64,000 nucleotides of DNA from Cyprinodon diabolis (GCA_030533445.1 CM060072.1:24325109-24389108); one strand, 5' to 3'. Counted from the first letter of the stretch, positions 11,418 to 23,825 are shown. A program made the numbers and translations. The notes: generated by a model from the sequence alone, not told the origin.

Positions 11418-14400
11418 TATAAACATGTAAAATAGGATAAAAAATGTATAAGTAATAATACACCAAGTCCTTCCAGAGGCATCAAACCGTAAACAAAGCA
11501 AAGGGGAATGAATACAAATAAATGTTCCCTTTTTACCAGTGACAATGATGCAGTCCTTTTTACTGGTTTATCACTTAAATTACAGCAAATTGCCGTTTAT
11601 GGTTGTGATAGGATAAAATGTGAAAAGGCTCTAGGGGTTCAGATGTTTTTGCACTATATCAGTCACATTAAAACCCTTTGCCCAATGATGACAGCTATGA
11701 CTCATTATATCATAGACATTGAGTCTGGGGGCTGTCTGCTACAGGCTGATGGTGTCGATCCTTTGACACCTTGAGATCTGAATACTCGGTCTGATCAGCA
11801 GTGTCTGTACATTCAACTTGTATTTGAATAAAAACAACTCATAAGGTATGGATGCATAAAAGGGTTCACTGTCTCATTACATAGAATTAAACCTCTCTCC
11901 TCATGAACTGTTTGTATGTGTGAATGTTTCAGGATCTTAAAAAAATCGGCAATGCCGAAATAAAAACACATGCGTAGGAGTTTACAGGTCAAGGCAAGAA
12001 GAGCCATCTGATTTGTGGAGGGGCATTTTGTCCTTGTGGCGGATGGTGTCAGGAAACGTAGTCACCATTGGGGGGAGTGCGTGGTCTGCCACAGTGTTTA
12101 GGTGGGCGGCATGTGTCACAGTGATCTCCACATGGAGGCCAGGACACTGTGTTTTTCTAGCAGAACGTCACAGTTTGATTAGAATATGTAATGAAATTCA
12201 CCTGTCAGGAGTTTTACTGTTTCTGCTGATCAGACTAGGAACATATATGTATAATTACATACAACAATGAGAGCTTCCCGCCGGGAAATTTACATAGCAG
12301 TGTAACATCTCAAGTTACAACCACAGCTTCACATAAGGTTGTTATGCTGCTCCTCAGTTTTAAAATGGCCAAAAGATCTTTGTCAAAGATCATTGAGAAG
12401 AAAAAAAATGTTGCACCCTAAATACATAATTGATAGAGCTGTCAGAAGGTATTAAAGCCTTGTGCGAGTTATTAAATGTTATATGATAACAATGTGAAAT
12501 ATTACTTTAACTACCTCTGCTGGAATCTCTCCTGACTGTCTCATTAAAACTGAGTCATATTAAGCTCCTCTGTCTCTAAAAACTCATATCAAGATGTTGT
12601 AGACCAGAGAAAACTAATCGTACAGTTCTTTTAAGGATCTCCATTTTAAATATTCTTCCATTGTCTTCCTTTTTTTTTTCTTAAATTGAATAATCACCCA
12701 TTTTAGACATGTTTGTTTGTATTCCTTAGAGCTACAGCAAAAAGTGTGAGATACAGGCAAGATTGATGCATGGAATACAGGGACATTTCATGAGAGTAAA
12801 ACACATGGTAGTATTTTGTAAAGATCAGAATTGTTAGATTTCATGTTCAAAGATCTTCAATGACCAGACTGAGTCAAATTGCAAAAGAAAAAAAAAGAAG
12901 GAAATAAAAATAATAATAAAAAGCAGTTTCACTTATGTACCTTAAAATTAGAGCAAATGGAGTGTCTGCTCCATGAATTTCAAAGTTTGGTAATGAAATT
13001 AAATATTTACACTTTTGTTAACCAACAAGTATGTATAATAATAACATTAATATCAGGAATAGCTGCTGTATTTTGATCTTATCATCCATCAGCTGTTTGT
13101 TAGAAGATTCAAAGGCTATTCTAATGGTGACATTTTAGGAATCTTGGATGACATTCACTTGTCGCTGGGGTATTCTAAAATACAACAAATCTAAGCTTGA
13201 TATTTTGACCTAGACTATTAAGATGCACATAAATCTGTTGTAAATTAGTACCCTTAGTTTTACAAAAAAATAGTCATAAACTGTTATCCTAGCTAATAAT
13301 GAAGAGATAAGGAAGCATTCATGCAAGAACTGCATTGATGTTGGTACGAAAGAATAAAATGGCAACTAGGGGAGCATAATGTTTTCAAGTGTCTGCGATG
13401 CTTCATGATAAACTGCTTTGAAACAACAGCTACCTGGTACGATACATGCTAAAAACCCAAGCATGAAGCTGAAAACTAAATCCAGATAGGTTTTAGGTGG
13501 TATTTGACACTTTATCTGCATTTCTTTCTTTACAATTTTGATAAATTGTTTATATCAAAGGTTTTGAACACTGGGGTCATGACCCCTAGTGGATCTGTGA
13601 AGATACTGCAATGGCTTTGGTTTATTTGAGTTCATTTTTAATACAATACCAATTTTAAGTTCCCTGCACACACACATGTCAGCTGATAGACTGAATTATA
13701 GATGAATGTATTTCAGTGAATAATGCATCTGTTTAGTGTGATCACCTGCTGAGCTCTGCTTGACTCATAGCCTAACCAGTGTTGCAAGATCGTGCTGGTT
13801 TCCAACCAACTGAACTACTTTTGACCAGGCTGGGTTGGAAAAATTGTTTTTGGTGAATTGGTAAAATTTAGGGTGTCTTTCATAGAATAAAAACAAAACA
13901 AACAAAGAAAAAAAAAAACAAACAGGAATACTCTGTCAAATTAACTGTCATATTTTGGCAGGAAAGGAAATGTCTTTTCAATGTAAGGTGCTTTTGCACT
14001 CATTGATCTAGGTCTTTGTAAGGTTATTTATTTTGAAATATAGAACTGTTCTCAAACCGGACATCATCTGTCAGTGATAGCCATTGGTTGATAAAGTGTC
14101 ACTGGTAATTGTATTTTGTCAGAGTTAAACCAAGCTAAAATTAGCTTTAATTTGATGTAAATACATAGCATCATGTCAAAGTGAGACACATAAAAAAATG
14201 TCCAAGACAAAAGCAGCATTTCCATTATAAATGTATGCAAAACTATGTTGTTATTGAACTTATTTCAAAACCAACATGGCAGAGGTGGATGTAAACATAT
14301 AAGGTATATCTATATTACACCCATGGCTCAAGTCCTCATTGCACTCATTGTCACAAACTAAATGTAAAAAATACTCAGCCTTCTTGTGGATGCAAATATG

Positions 14401-14882
14401 CTGCTCCAACATCCTCAAACTACTTTCTGTCTTCTTTTTTGTCTTCTTCCAAGGCAGTAATGTCCAGTTTCAGATCCTGTTACTAGTGTGATGCAAAAAA
14501 AAGTTTTTCCATTGCAGTTTTCTGAAATATAAGAATTAATTGAAGGGTACTTTTCTTTTTTAAAACATACATTTCTTTTTGAATTCCAGTGTTTCTATTT
14601 AGCTAATTTATTTTCAGAATTAAGAGTGGTGCAATTTGATGGTTATTGGAAATGCAGATAGTGATCAAAATTTCACTGTGAATACCCTAATTCAAAAAGC
14701 CAAGCACACCTCATGATTTAAAAGGAAGTGGTGCTGCATTCTTTATTCTTCACATACACATATACATATATGTGCTCCTCTTTTGGCTTCATGGTAAGGA
14801 CCACATATAACAAAGTGCAACAGTTTAATGTTTCACACTTTCTGTTTTGTTATCAGTGAGGTTTAGGACTAAGCTGTGAAAT
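11418..14882. other. Non-coding, one repeat-like patch
   Basis: Mostly AT-rich sequence without a gene. The less AT-rich stretch 11640-12190 has the look of an old interspersed repeat, but I could not find paired termini. The phrase GAACACTGGGGTCATGACCCC near 13566 resembles the end of a fish hAT-type repeat. No reading frame has a recognisable domain. Confidence 0.4.
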
Positions 14883-15632
14883 TGTCGTGATCTTGGCACT
14901 GATGACTGGATTATTTGTTTTATTCACCTGCCTTGCTCTGCCCAGTTTTCATTACTGAACAACATCACTCATCAGATTCACCTGTTCCAGTTCCTATCTA
15001 AACTGCTTGGTCCCAGCCATCAGTGCCAGATTATTCAAGCCGTAGATGAGAGTTCTATAGCGTACACAGTGTTTTACTGTGGTTGCCTTATCCTGACTAG
15101 TTTCTGCTCATGAACTTCTGAGTTTGCCTGCCCCTGTTATTATCTGTTTGCCTGATCTGTCTATGGACTTCCATTATATTCTCCCTGCTAACAACCTTGG
15201 ATGTCTGTCCTGACCTCGGCTTGAATTTTCCTTCAGTACCTCTTCTGATCTCTAATCTTCTGGCCTGGACTTCTGCTTACTCATCTATACCGGCTTTGGA
15301 TTCTCCTTCCGGATACGTCTGCTCTGCAGCACCTTTGGCTTCTACTCCTGGAACTCTCTGGGTGGCATCCGCCCCATGCTGTGGAAAATCATCTGGCTGG
15401 ATTCCACTCCTTCCTCTGGACTCAGACTGAACTTAATAACCAGATAAGAGACTCACATGTTCGCTATCGTTCTCTGTCAGAGTTACGTGGTCAATAAACT
15501 GTATTTCTCTATCTACAGAGATTCAAGCCATCTTGTCTTTACTGACGAGACACAGATCCCTGAGCAGTTAATTCATTTTTTTTTTATAAATCAATTCAGT
15601 CTGTGTCTATTCTGGGTCCAACATTCTTGACA
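14883..15632 (+). mobile_element. Solo LTR, second gypsy-like family
   Basis: 750 bp from TGTCGTGATC to ATTCTTGACA. Flanking 5-mers are GAAAT (14878-14882) and GAAAC (15633-15637), a target duplication with one later change. AATAAA at 15493-15498 lies in the position expected of an LTR polyadenylation signal. The body is not similar to the 48.6-kb LTR. The frame at 15197-15430 is a by-product of the low-stop LTR sequence. Confidence 0.8.
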
Positions 15633-15637
15633 GAAAC

Positions 15638-17139
15638 TATTTAAGGTCATGGTTTTGGTCCGTTATGCACTGGCACTGGTTATGATTAGGATAATTGCAA
15701 GGATTAGGAAATAGGAAGGGCTGAAAATGACTAAAAAAATAATAATAGTAAGTGTGAGTCCATATATGGTCCTCACAACAAAGACAAAGATAAGGATGTC
15801 TAATTTTTCAAATTCTATTGTTTTCAATGTGCCCCATTTACTGTTAAAATGATCGGCAGTTTGTCTCACCATGGATACTGGTGAACCATATCACTATCGT
15901 TTCAGCAAGAAAAAACAGAAATCACGAGAATAGTTCCCATTGTTGATATTATTTAAAATCCATGACATAAAACTATTGATAAAACTGTTGATACTCAAAC
16001 CTAACTTAAATACATCAGGGCTTGTGTTTAAGTCTTTCAAAACTCATTGTTGCGAAAGGTACTAATTCCAGTCTGGCTCTTTTGCCCTCTGATGTCATCA
16101 GGGCAAATTCTCACTACCAGAATTGTCACTGTTTTTTCAGTTTAGTACAATTGTCAAAATATTGCGTGCTCTTAAAATCTTGCATCGGAAACACCTATAT
16201 TATAACCAATAGGAGTTGTGAAGATTGATTGTGGAAAAAAAATCACTGCTGGGTATTTCTGTAAAGCGCATCTCAGATTGAAAGAAGAAGTAACTTTGAT
16301 TGTCCATCACTGTCACACACAGTGTTGCTGCAACTGTGGCCATCTGCAGGATCTGTCCATCTATGGATGCCAGTGTGTTTGTGTTACACTGCTCATTTTC
16401 GATCAAAGCATCAACAATTCGCCCTGAGGGAACGAATGTGTGGTCATCATTTAAAATAGCTTTTTTGCGGCACCATTGCTCTGGAACTGTGGGTAACTGG
16501 AAAGTGGGGATGAAGATGGGTGATATCCAATTATAGATCTGATGATGTAAAGACATGAGAGCGTATGTCCCCCCCTCATTTTTGCACTATTCGGAGTGGT
16601 ACAGTCCGCAGTCTTAAAGGCAGAGCAGAGTGACTCAAAATGCTTTGACTTTTGCACAAATTTCTTGAAACTTTACAAAATAGTTTGAAAGATGGTAAAA
16701 ATACACAAAAATTGAAAAGACTGGGCCTAGTTTCTGAAAGTCACGTTGTTTTGTAAATTTCATTATAGATGATGCTAATGGTCCAGTGATTAACAGAGTA
16801 TGATGCTCTGTGATTTTTCTATTCAGTATTTTCAAATTGAATGGACAAATGCATGCAAACACCTACACAGAGGAGGAGTCACATGTGACTGTCTGAGGAA
16901 GGCATATTGCAGCATTGCTAAGGCAACAGCTGCAGAGTGCCCCAACAAGCAGATAAACCTCGGTGTGCTCTTCCTCTCATCATTGTTTTCATCTTGGTAA
17001 TACAAACACAAGTTTCAGGGGGATTTGCTCCCCTTTTGCAGTGTTTTGTGTCTTTTTCTGTGATGCATATGTAATTCACACTCTCCTCCTCAACACATTT
17101 GCTTTCGGTCTAATTCCTTCTGTCTTCAAATGCACACAC
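15638..17139. other. Proximal upstream region of dlg4
   Basis: No gene seen. At 16081-16107 there is a near-perfect palindrome centred on TGATGTCATCA, a CRE/Maf-like core. Several overlapping frames at 16200-16560 on both strands have no domain. Being within 2 kb of the dlg4 leader, this stretch could include promoter elements, but none can be named with confidence. Confidence 0.4.
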
Positions 17140-17570
17140 TCACATGCGCTCACCCACTCTCCTTCTCCTTCACCGTCCCCCTCCCTCGTTCTTTCCTCTC
17201 CATCCTCTGCTGCTTTGCTGTTCTGTTGTCTGTTTCTCTGTTTCCCTTCCTTTCCACATTTTGACTCCCCGAACCCCTCTTTCTTTTTGGTTGTTGTTGC
17301 TGTCAACCCCACCACCTCTGCTTTCCATCTCCATCTTACCCTCTATTTTTGTCTTCCTTTTTCCACTACCTGCTCTTTTGGATATCGGATACACGCCTCA
17401 CCTTCCAATTACTCTCTGTTCTTTCTCCCCTCTTGATAAATTCCAAAGACCCCCTCTTTTCTCTCCTTCTCTTCACTCGTTTCATTGCTCTCTCTCTCTT
17501 TCCGTTTCCCTCTGGCCCTCCCCCTCCTTTTTCATGTCCCCCCCCCGCCCTCCATCCTCTCTTTCCCTCG
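17140..17570 (+). promoter_or_regulatory. Pyrimidine-rich tract upstream of dlg4 exon 1
   Basis: About 430 bp of nearly pure C/T with small breaks (CTCTCC, CCTCCC, CTTTCC units), ending in CCCCCCCCGCCCTCC. Such tracts are common at TATA-less neuronal promoters and can adopt non-B (H-DNA) structure. There is no TATA box near the coding exon. That it is the promoter is inferred from its place just before the dlg4 start. The open frames here (such as 17144-17647) are composition artefacts. Confidence 0.5.
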
Positions 17571-17745
17571 CTGGATCAGTTAGTCAAAGAAGAGATTCAC
17601 GGAAGGAGAGAAAAGGGGGGAAAGGCAGGACGAGAGTGAGAGCGTAGGAGTGGGGCAGGCTGGGGAGAGGGGCGTGGGGTCTCAGCCCTCTGTTGTGGGG
17701 GGTTGGGGGGGTTGAGATACACCCCAATATTTTGTTCTAAGTACC
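17571..17745 (+). promoter_or_regulatory. Putative dlg4 5' leader with G-quadruplex motif
   Basis: Purine/G-rich stretch just before the dlg4 ATG. Four G4 runs at 17652-17655, 17662-17665, 17669-17672 and 17676-17679, with loops of 6, 3 and 3 nt, form a classic G-quadruplex motif. Two more long G runs follow at 17697-17702 and 17705-17711. The start-codon context is TACCATGG (C at -3, G at +4). I infer that this is transcribed leader; the transcription start is not determinable here. Confidence 0.6.
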
Positions 17746-17775
17746 ATGGACTGCCTCTGCATTGTGACTACAAAG
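17746..17775 (+). CDS. dlg4: PSD-95 (disks large homolog 4), first coding exon
   Basis: Ten codons read MDCLCIVTTK and end exactly at a splice donor, AAG|GTAAGC, in phase 0. This is the known N-terminus of PSD-95, whose next exon begins KYRYQDED. PSD-95 is the membrane-associated guanylate kinase scaffold of excitatory postsynaptic densities; its three PDZ domains, SH3 and GK domain lie in later exons. Cys3 and Cys5, both present, are the palmitoylation sites that anchor it to the postsynaptic membrane. Other DLG paralogues have different first exons, so the assignment is specific. Teleosts can carry two copies (dlg4a and dlg4b); ten residues cannot say which. The exon is partial by nature: no downstream exon was found in the window. 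Confidence 0.9.
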
Positions 17776-18116
17776 GTAAGCCTATCTGTTGTCTCGTACA
17801 CAAGCTCGTGCTCTGTGTGTGTGAGGGGAAGAAACTGTTGGGTGCCCCAACTGGAAAGAAATTAATTAATCATGTTGGTACATCATCTGCATAGATAGAT
17901 ATTTCATCTTGGAATTTGTTTCTTTAATGGAATTCGGAAATTTCAAGGAAATAATGGAAGCTGAGATAACTGAGAGGTGTGTGGACAGAATATCTTTGAT
18001 ATCTCCCTCTCTGCCTAACCCTCTCTCCCACTCTCTCTGCATCTCCTACTCGATGTCATGCTTTAGGAGTTAATACACCGGGGCTGGCTGACCTGCGTGG
18101 ATTTTTTTAAAAGCAG
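17776..18116. other. Proximal intron 1, nothing further recognised
   Basis: Begins with a short GT-rich patch and a CT-rich patch near 18000-18050. No repeat family seen. Confidence 0.4.
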
Positions 18117-18262
18117 AAAGTGCCAGCATTTTGCAGCGGTTCTTTCCTGGATTTTGAAATCTGCATGCCATCCTTATATTCTGCTGCTTTCTATTTATCT
18201 TCAGTTCTACAGCTAACCCATGCCGCACTTCCCTACCAAACCAAAGGAGTGTTGTGTTATGT
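18117..18262 (+). repeat. Dispersed duplicate, copy 1
   Basis: Colinear with 23697-23825: both have TGCCA, then CTTTCCTGGAT, AAATCTGCATG, CATCCT, AGCTAACCCATG and AGTGTTGTGTTA in the same order. This copy has about 27 extra bases in the middle. It is either an old intra-intron duplication or two copies of an unnamed repeat. Confidence 0.65.
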
Positions 18263-19063
18263 CATACACATGTGCTCTGCATCAGCAGTGCTCCTTAGAA
18301 GCAGTCCTACACATTGATTGATATTAATGCAGCCTTAATGTAGTATGACATCGGACACTTTGAGAGGTCAGACGCTGTTAAAAGAGTGACAGACTCAACT
18401 AGGTCCACACCTATCTCCCCACAGATTCAACAGCAAGTGAACAATGCACTGTAGCAACTGCAACTGAGCGCCGTTTCCAGCAGGAAGTGATGACAAAAAG
18501 TCGGAAACATAAAAAGAAAAGCACAGAGGCTCCTACAGCTGTGTGAAGGCAGTGGTCATCACAGGGTTATTTGTCGTGCATTTGTTCTTATTTGGTACTG
18601 GTGGCACAGACGTGAGTGCAGCTGGTGCTTTCGGATGTATTACATAAATTTGTGCTTAAGTGTGGCACACTCATTTGCTTATCAACCTCTCTGTTTCCGT
18701 GGCAACAGAGAATATTGGTCAGTTAAACATAGATAAGGAGGTGCACTCAGATGAGGTGGCAGACGTACTGTACAGTTTTACATAAGTGCACAAAGACCCT
18801 TGCAAATTGATCCACAATCCTTGATGTTTTAGTAGATTTCCCCACAATATAAAGATCAACTTATTTTATTGCAATTTTATGTAATAGAACAACACAAGGT
18901 AGAGCAGAAATATAGAGTGGAGGGAAAATCATCAATTTATTACTTTTAAAACTAAGATCTGAAAAAGCTTCACCTAATTAGTAAGTGCAGCATTATATGG
19001 ATGTTTTTAGCCATTTTGGCCTACATAAAAAAATAAAAAAATAAATAAATAAATATATATATG

Positions 19064-19144
<81 letters not shown>

Positions 19145-20259
19145 CATTATGTCTCTAAAAAGAACAGCCCAAAGTGAAACGGGCTGTGGGGATCATTTTC
19201 ATCATAATGTATAAGAAAGTTGCTCATCTTCACTGGAGAGAGATGGGGCTAAATGGAGACCATTCCTGGAAGAAAACCTCTTAGAGGCAAAAGACTTAAA
19301 AGTGAGGAGGTTTATGTTCTAAATGGACAAAAACTCCAAACAGGCAATCATTGTTATAGTAAAAATGGTTGATGTTAATGGATATTAGATTGGCCCGGTC
19401 AGAGACTGGTCTAGACCTGAAATTAAAATATGTAACAAAACTTTAAAACTGATTACAAGCACTGTCTGTGAAATCAAACTAAGCATGACAAAAAACAAAA
19501 AAACTAAATAATTTCAGAAATTTACTAAACTGGTAGAACATTTCCAATTGACTGTGTTTTACACCAAAGCTGGTAAAATTCACCTTAGTTTACAGGTAAA
19601 GGTGATTCCACATGCTGACAGAAGTGGTATGTGAGACCCCAGGTGTAAATCGGAGGTTAAAGAATTTGATATTATTCAGTGATATCAGAGTAAATGGTGA
19701 TAAAAAAAACAAACACAACACAGACTTTTCAGATCATTACTTTAATAGTTTCTTTTCACTTTAATACTATGTACAACTTATTTACACATATATTGAAATA
19801 AACATTACTGTTAACATAATGGATTATAGAAAAAGTCACTATACTACATAGAACTTTTACCTGCTGAGCTAGCTTCCATCCTGAGAACTATCCATTCTGT
19901 TGAACCTGCTATGTTAACCCTACATTGTTATACAACACTCCAGTAAGTCTTTAAAAAAAATTATAGTAGGTTTTAAGCCTCGGGGCTTAATGCACATTTT
20001 CCTGTGTGAGTTAATCATTTATTTAACTTCTCTGAGGCAAACTGGGGGAAAAAAGACAGTAAGTTAAAGACCACAGTTGGTGGCAGTGGATTTTTCACCA
20101 AAGCCACTCCAGAATCCTGCATCGCGTTAAAAGTGAGAAAAGACTTACTGTAAAGCTGGCAAAGAAGAGCAGGCTTTTGCCAAGGACTTGGGAGACAGAT
20201 GGTCAGTTTATAATAGAGCAAGTTAGCACATAGAAAATACATAAAGGAATGCTTTAACC
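18263..20259. other. Intronic, nothing recognised apart from microsatellite and X-box
   Basis: Contains the sequence GTTTCCGTGGCAAC (18693-18706), close to an RFX X-box, and the (AT)n tract at 19052-19142. The rest is AT-rich without a gene. Confidence 0.4.
19052..19142. repeat. (AT)n microsatellite
   Basis: About 90 bp of AT dinucleotides with a small GTATGTAT break at the left. Confidence 0.95.
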
Positions 20260-20261
20260 TA

Positions 20262-21509
20262 CACTATATTGCCAAAAGTATTTGCTCACCCATCCAAATT
20301 ATTGGAATCAGGTGTTCCAATCACTTCCATGGCCACAGGTGTATAAATTCAAGCACCTAGGCATGCAGACTGTTTTTACAAACATTTGTGAAAGAATGGG
20401 TCGCTCTCAGGAGCTCAGTGAATTCCAGCGTGGAACTGTGATAGGATGCCACCTGTGCAACAAATCCAGTCGTGAAATTTCCTCGCTCCTAAATATTCCA
20501 CAGTCAACTGTCAGCTGTATTATAAGAAAATGGAAGTGTTTGGGAACGACAGCAACTCAGCCACGAAGTGGTAGGCCACGTAAACTGACGGAGCGGGGTC
20601 AGCGGATGCTGAAGCGCATAGTGCGAAGAGGTCGCCAACTTTCTGCAGAGTCAATCACTACAGACCTCCAAACTTCATGTGGCCTTCAGATTAGCTCAAG
20701 AACAGTGCGCAGAGAGCTTCATGGAATGGGTTTCCATGGTCGAGCAGCTGCATCCAAGCCATACATAACCAAGTGCAATGCAAAGCGTCGGATGCGGTGG
20801 TGTAAAGCACGCCGCCACTGGACTCTAGAGCAGTGGAGATGCGTTCTCTGGAGTGACGAATCGCGCTTCTCCATCTGGCAATCTGATGGACGGGTCTGGG
20901 TTTGGCGGTTGCCAGGAGAACGGTACTTGTCTGACTGCATTGTGCCAAGTGTAAAGTTTGGTGGAGGGGGGATTATGGTGTGGGGTTGTTTTTCAGGAGC
21001 TGGGCTTGGCCCCTTAGTTCCAGTGAAAGGAACTCTGAATGCTTCAGCATACCAAGACATTTTGGACAATTCCATGCTCCCAACTTTGTGGGAACAGTTT
21101 GGAGCTGGCCCCTTCCTCTTCCAACATGACTGTGCACCAGTGCACAAAGCAAGGTCCATAAAGACATGGATGACAGAGTCTGGTGTGGATGAACTTGACT
21201 GGCCTGCACAGAGTCCTGACCTCAACCCGATAGAACACCTTTGGGATGAATTAGAGCGGAGACTGAGAGCCAGGCCTTCTCGTCCAACATCAGTGTGCGA
21301 CCTCACAAATGCGCTTCTGGAAGAATGGTCAAAAATTCCCATAAACACACTCCTAAACCTTGTGGACAGCCTTCCCAGAAGAGTTGAAGCTGTTCTAGCT
21401 GCAAAGGGTGGACCGACGTCATATTGAACCCTATGGATTAGGAACGGGATGTCACTTAAGCTCATATGTGAGTCAAGGCAGGTGAGCAAATACTTTTGGC
21501 AATATAGTG
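20262..21509 (+). mobile_element. Complete Tc1-type transposon with short TIRs
   Basis: A 1248-bp element flanked by TA at 20260-20261 and 21510-21511. The terminal inverted repeats are 29 bp and identical (20262-20290 and 21481-21509), starting CACTATATTGCCAAAAGTAT and ending GCTCACC. There are no long IR/DR repeats, so it is a different lineage from the element at 9.8 kb. It encodes one intact transposase on the plus strand, hence in the sense of dlg4 transcription. Confidence 0.95.
20396..21427 (+). CDS. Tc1 transposase (DD34E), intact, 343 aa
   Basis: Start chosen at [10 protein letters not shown] (ATG at 20396). The frame is open 38 codons further upstream into the TIR side, but family members begin near this MGR/MGK position. 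N-terminal paired-like DNA-binding region: the first helix-turn-helix includes [11 protein letters not shown] (38-46), followed by an AT-hook-like SGRPRKL with GRPR at 59-62. Catalytic triad: D154 in [10 protein letters not shown]245 in [10 protein letters not shown]280 in [11 protein letters not shown], with 34 residues between D245 and E280. Glycine-rich [14 protein letters not shown] at 187-200. No stops or shifts, and full length for the family. With identical TIRs and TA duplication, every part visible here is intact, but mobility is untested. Confidence 0.95.
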   Translation: MGRSQELSEFQRGTVIGCHLCNKSSREISSLLNIPQSTVSCIIRKWKCLGTTATQPRSGRPRKLTERGQRMLKRIVRRGRQLSAESITTDLQTSCGLQISSRTVRRELHGMGFHGRAAASKPYITKCNAKRRMRWCKARRHWTLEQWRCVLWSDESRFSIWQSDGRVWVWRLPGERYLSDCIVPSVKFGGGGIMVWGCFSGAGLGPLVPVKGTLNASAYQDILDNSMLPTLWEQFGAGPFLFQHDCAPVHKARSIKTWMTESGVDELDWPAQSPDLNPIEHLWDELERRLRARPSRPTSVCDLTNALLEEWSKIPINTLLNLVDSLPRRVEAVLAAKGGPTSY

Positions 21510-21511
21510 TA

Positions 21512-23696
21512 TCTTTATAGCAGTCTTTTGTTTTAATTTTCATCCAGTAGTGCATAAAAACTTTCAATACCTGTGTGGGATTAACTTAATGAAATGGAGT
21601 TCATATTAGCCGCCATAGAAGGTCTAGTAAATATAGGTTCACATATGCTCAAGTCAAACAAATTCCACTGTTGTAATTATTTAGTATATTACTTTACATG
21701 TGAGCCATTCAAATGTTATAGATTCCGGCTGCATTGCAGGTAGGGAATGTAGTTTGCCATCGTGTAGCAGCTGATGGGTGAGCAGCTCCCCGAGTGAGCT
21801 GTTCCCTGACACCCACATACTGTATAACAGGTTATGTGAACAATGTTGCTTCCCCCTGTGGAGGTCTGTACACAAAGTTTCTCCATGTGTGTGGGTGAAG
21901 GCACAATGAGCCAGTGAGTGACAAATGAATTAAAGTACTATTGTGCCAAGCAGTGATTTTTGTAATAAAAGTAAAAAAAAAAAAAAAAAGGTATATAGAA
22001 AGAATTTGGCCTTCTATGGCCGTCTTCCAGTCTTTAAAGGATAGTTTCTCTTTTAATTTTCAGTTAAGCATCATAAAGTGACCTTGGGTAAGCTGAAAAG
22101 TGGTAGCTTTTCACATCTAATGGTTGGACTGCAGCAGTGGGCCCCTTCCTTGTATATGTTTACATTTAAAATGCAAGCTAAAAAGCCTACAAGTCCAAAA
22201 AGGTTTTAAAAATAGGACATTTGACGTTTATTTAGCACTGGTGGTATTTGATATGACTGATAGTGCTCAGCGTGTAGGTGGTCTAGTCATGGTGCTACAA
22301 AATAAATAAAACTTTCTTAAAATGTCACCTTTTTTTAATCATTTAAGTGAATGCAAATCAAAATGAAAACAGAGTTATACACAAGACAAAAAAATATGGA
22401 AAGTACCTAAAAATGTAATATGTTTTCTTTTAATGATTTAGGAATACATAGTTTCCAAGAAATTAACAAATGAGATCCACATCATTTAACTGAAGTTTTG
22501 GTGGGCAAGCACAGTGCTAGGCAAGGCCAGGCAACTATTATCATCATGGCTACCAGACAAAGAAAAATAAAATATATCTGTAGACTTCACCAACAAGATA
22601 ATGACACATCCACAAAATATGAGTTAGAAATGAAAATGTCAGAAAAAAGGCCTCTTAACTGCAAAGAAATTGAAGTCTTAAGTCATTTTCTTCTTAAGAT
22701 AAGTGCATTTGTTCCTGAATTGAGAAGGTAAGTGAGTCACTTTGCCAATGGAACAAGACAATTTACATCTAAAATAAGAAAAAAACCTATTGCATTGTCA
22801 TATTTTAGGTGCATATTATCTAATTATCTTATTTTAAGAGTAAAAACAATCATTCTATTGGCAAATCATATTATTTAACTATTAATTAGGGGTAAATACA
22901 CATATTTATGACATTTTTGCTTAATTCTAGATAGTTTTTGTAGTCTGTTATCTGACTACGACTAAGACTAGAAATTAGCATAGCATAGTTAACGTAACCC
23001 CTGAAAAAAGACTTACTAAATCATGATTAGAATAGGTTCCAACAAGTTATATGATTAAAAAAACTAAACTTAAAAAAAAAGAGACACTAAACATTTTTAA
23101 AAAAAATGATGGCAGCATATTAATGCCATATTTGTGATGGCTGATCTTTGCATTCATTGTTGCTAAGCCTTTGTGGTCCTTAATATTTTTGGAGTTTTGG
23201 GATGTTGGAAAATTTTATTCTGCCATATTGTCCTCATGGTTGAAACACCCTTTCACCCAAAATGCTCTAAATATTGCAAGCTTTATTCAAATAAAATAAA
23301 CACTCCCCTTTTGTCATAGTTAATCAGTTATTTCTGAAGCGAATTTGCCTACCAACATGGCAGTTATGCGACATCACATGAGAACAATGTTTTCATAGCA
23401 AATTTATTTTATGTTATTTTCAACACATGAGTCAGCGTTTTTGATGGATTTGAATGTTTTCCATTGTATCTCTAATATACCTAGAACTCCCCTCTGTCAT
23501 GCTTTTGGCTGCAGAGGGCAGTCAGATTCATTGGGAACATAAAATGATGACACAGCAGGGAAAAGAGGAGAAACAGTAAAAGCAAACACTGCTTTTGATG
23601 AAAAACTTTAAAGATTATTAGCACAGACCGGCCAATATTCAAAATCTATAAAATATTGGTGTTTAAATGACACATCCTCGCAAGATGAAGAAGAAA
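21512..23696. other. Intronic, nothing recognised
   Basis: AT-rich sequence with short A-runs. No domain in any frame and no paired termini seen. Confidence 0.4.
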
Positions 23697-23825
23697 AAAA
23701 TGCCAACGTTTTTCAATGGCTCTTTCCTGGATGGGAAATCTGCATGGCATCCTCAAATTCTAGAGCTAACCCATGATGCTTTTTTCTACTATACACAATA
23801 AGTGTTGTGTTAGAGAGAGTTTCTT
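23697..23825 (+). repeat. Dispersed duplicate, copy 2
   Basis: Shorter partner of 18117-18262 in the same orientation; the shared landmarks are given there. The spacing between copies is about 5.5 kb. Confidence 0.65.

Noticed and set aside
16081..16107. Near-palindrome around TGATGTCATCA as an operator or RNA hairpin
   Set aside because: Single short palindrome with a 2-nt bulge; common by chance, so kept only as a possible CRE-like site.
17144..17647. 167-codon Pro/Ser/Leu-rich frame before dlg4 exon 1
   Set aside because: Translation of a pyrimidine tract, which rarely forms stops; no domain, and the frame overlaps the leader.
20719..21567. 282-codon minus-strand frame over the second Tc1
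   Set aside because: Antisense shadow of the transposase; composition follows the real gene.
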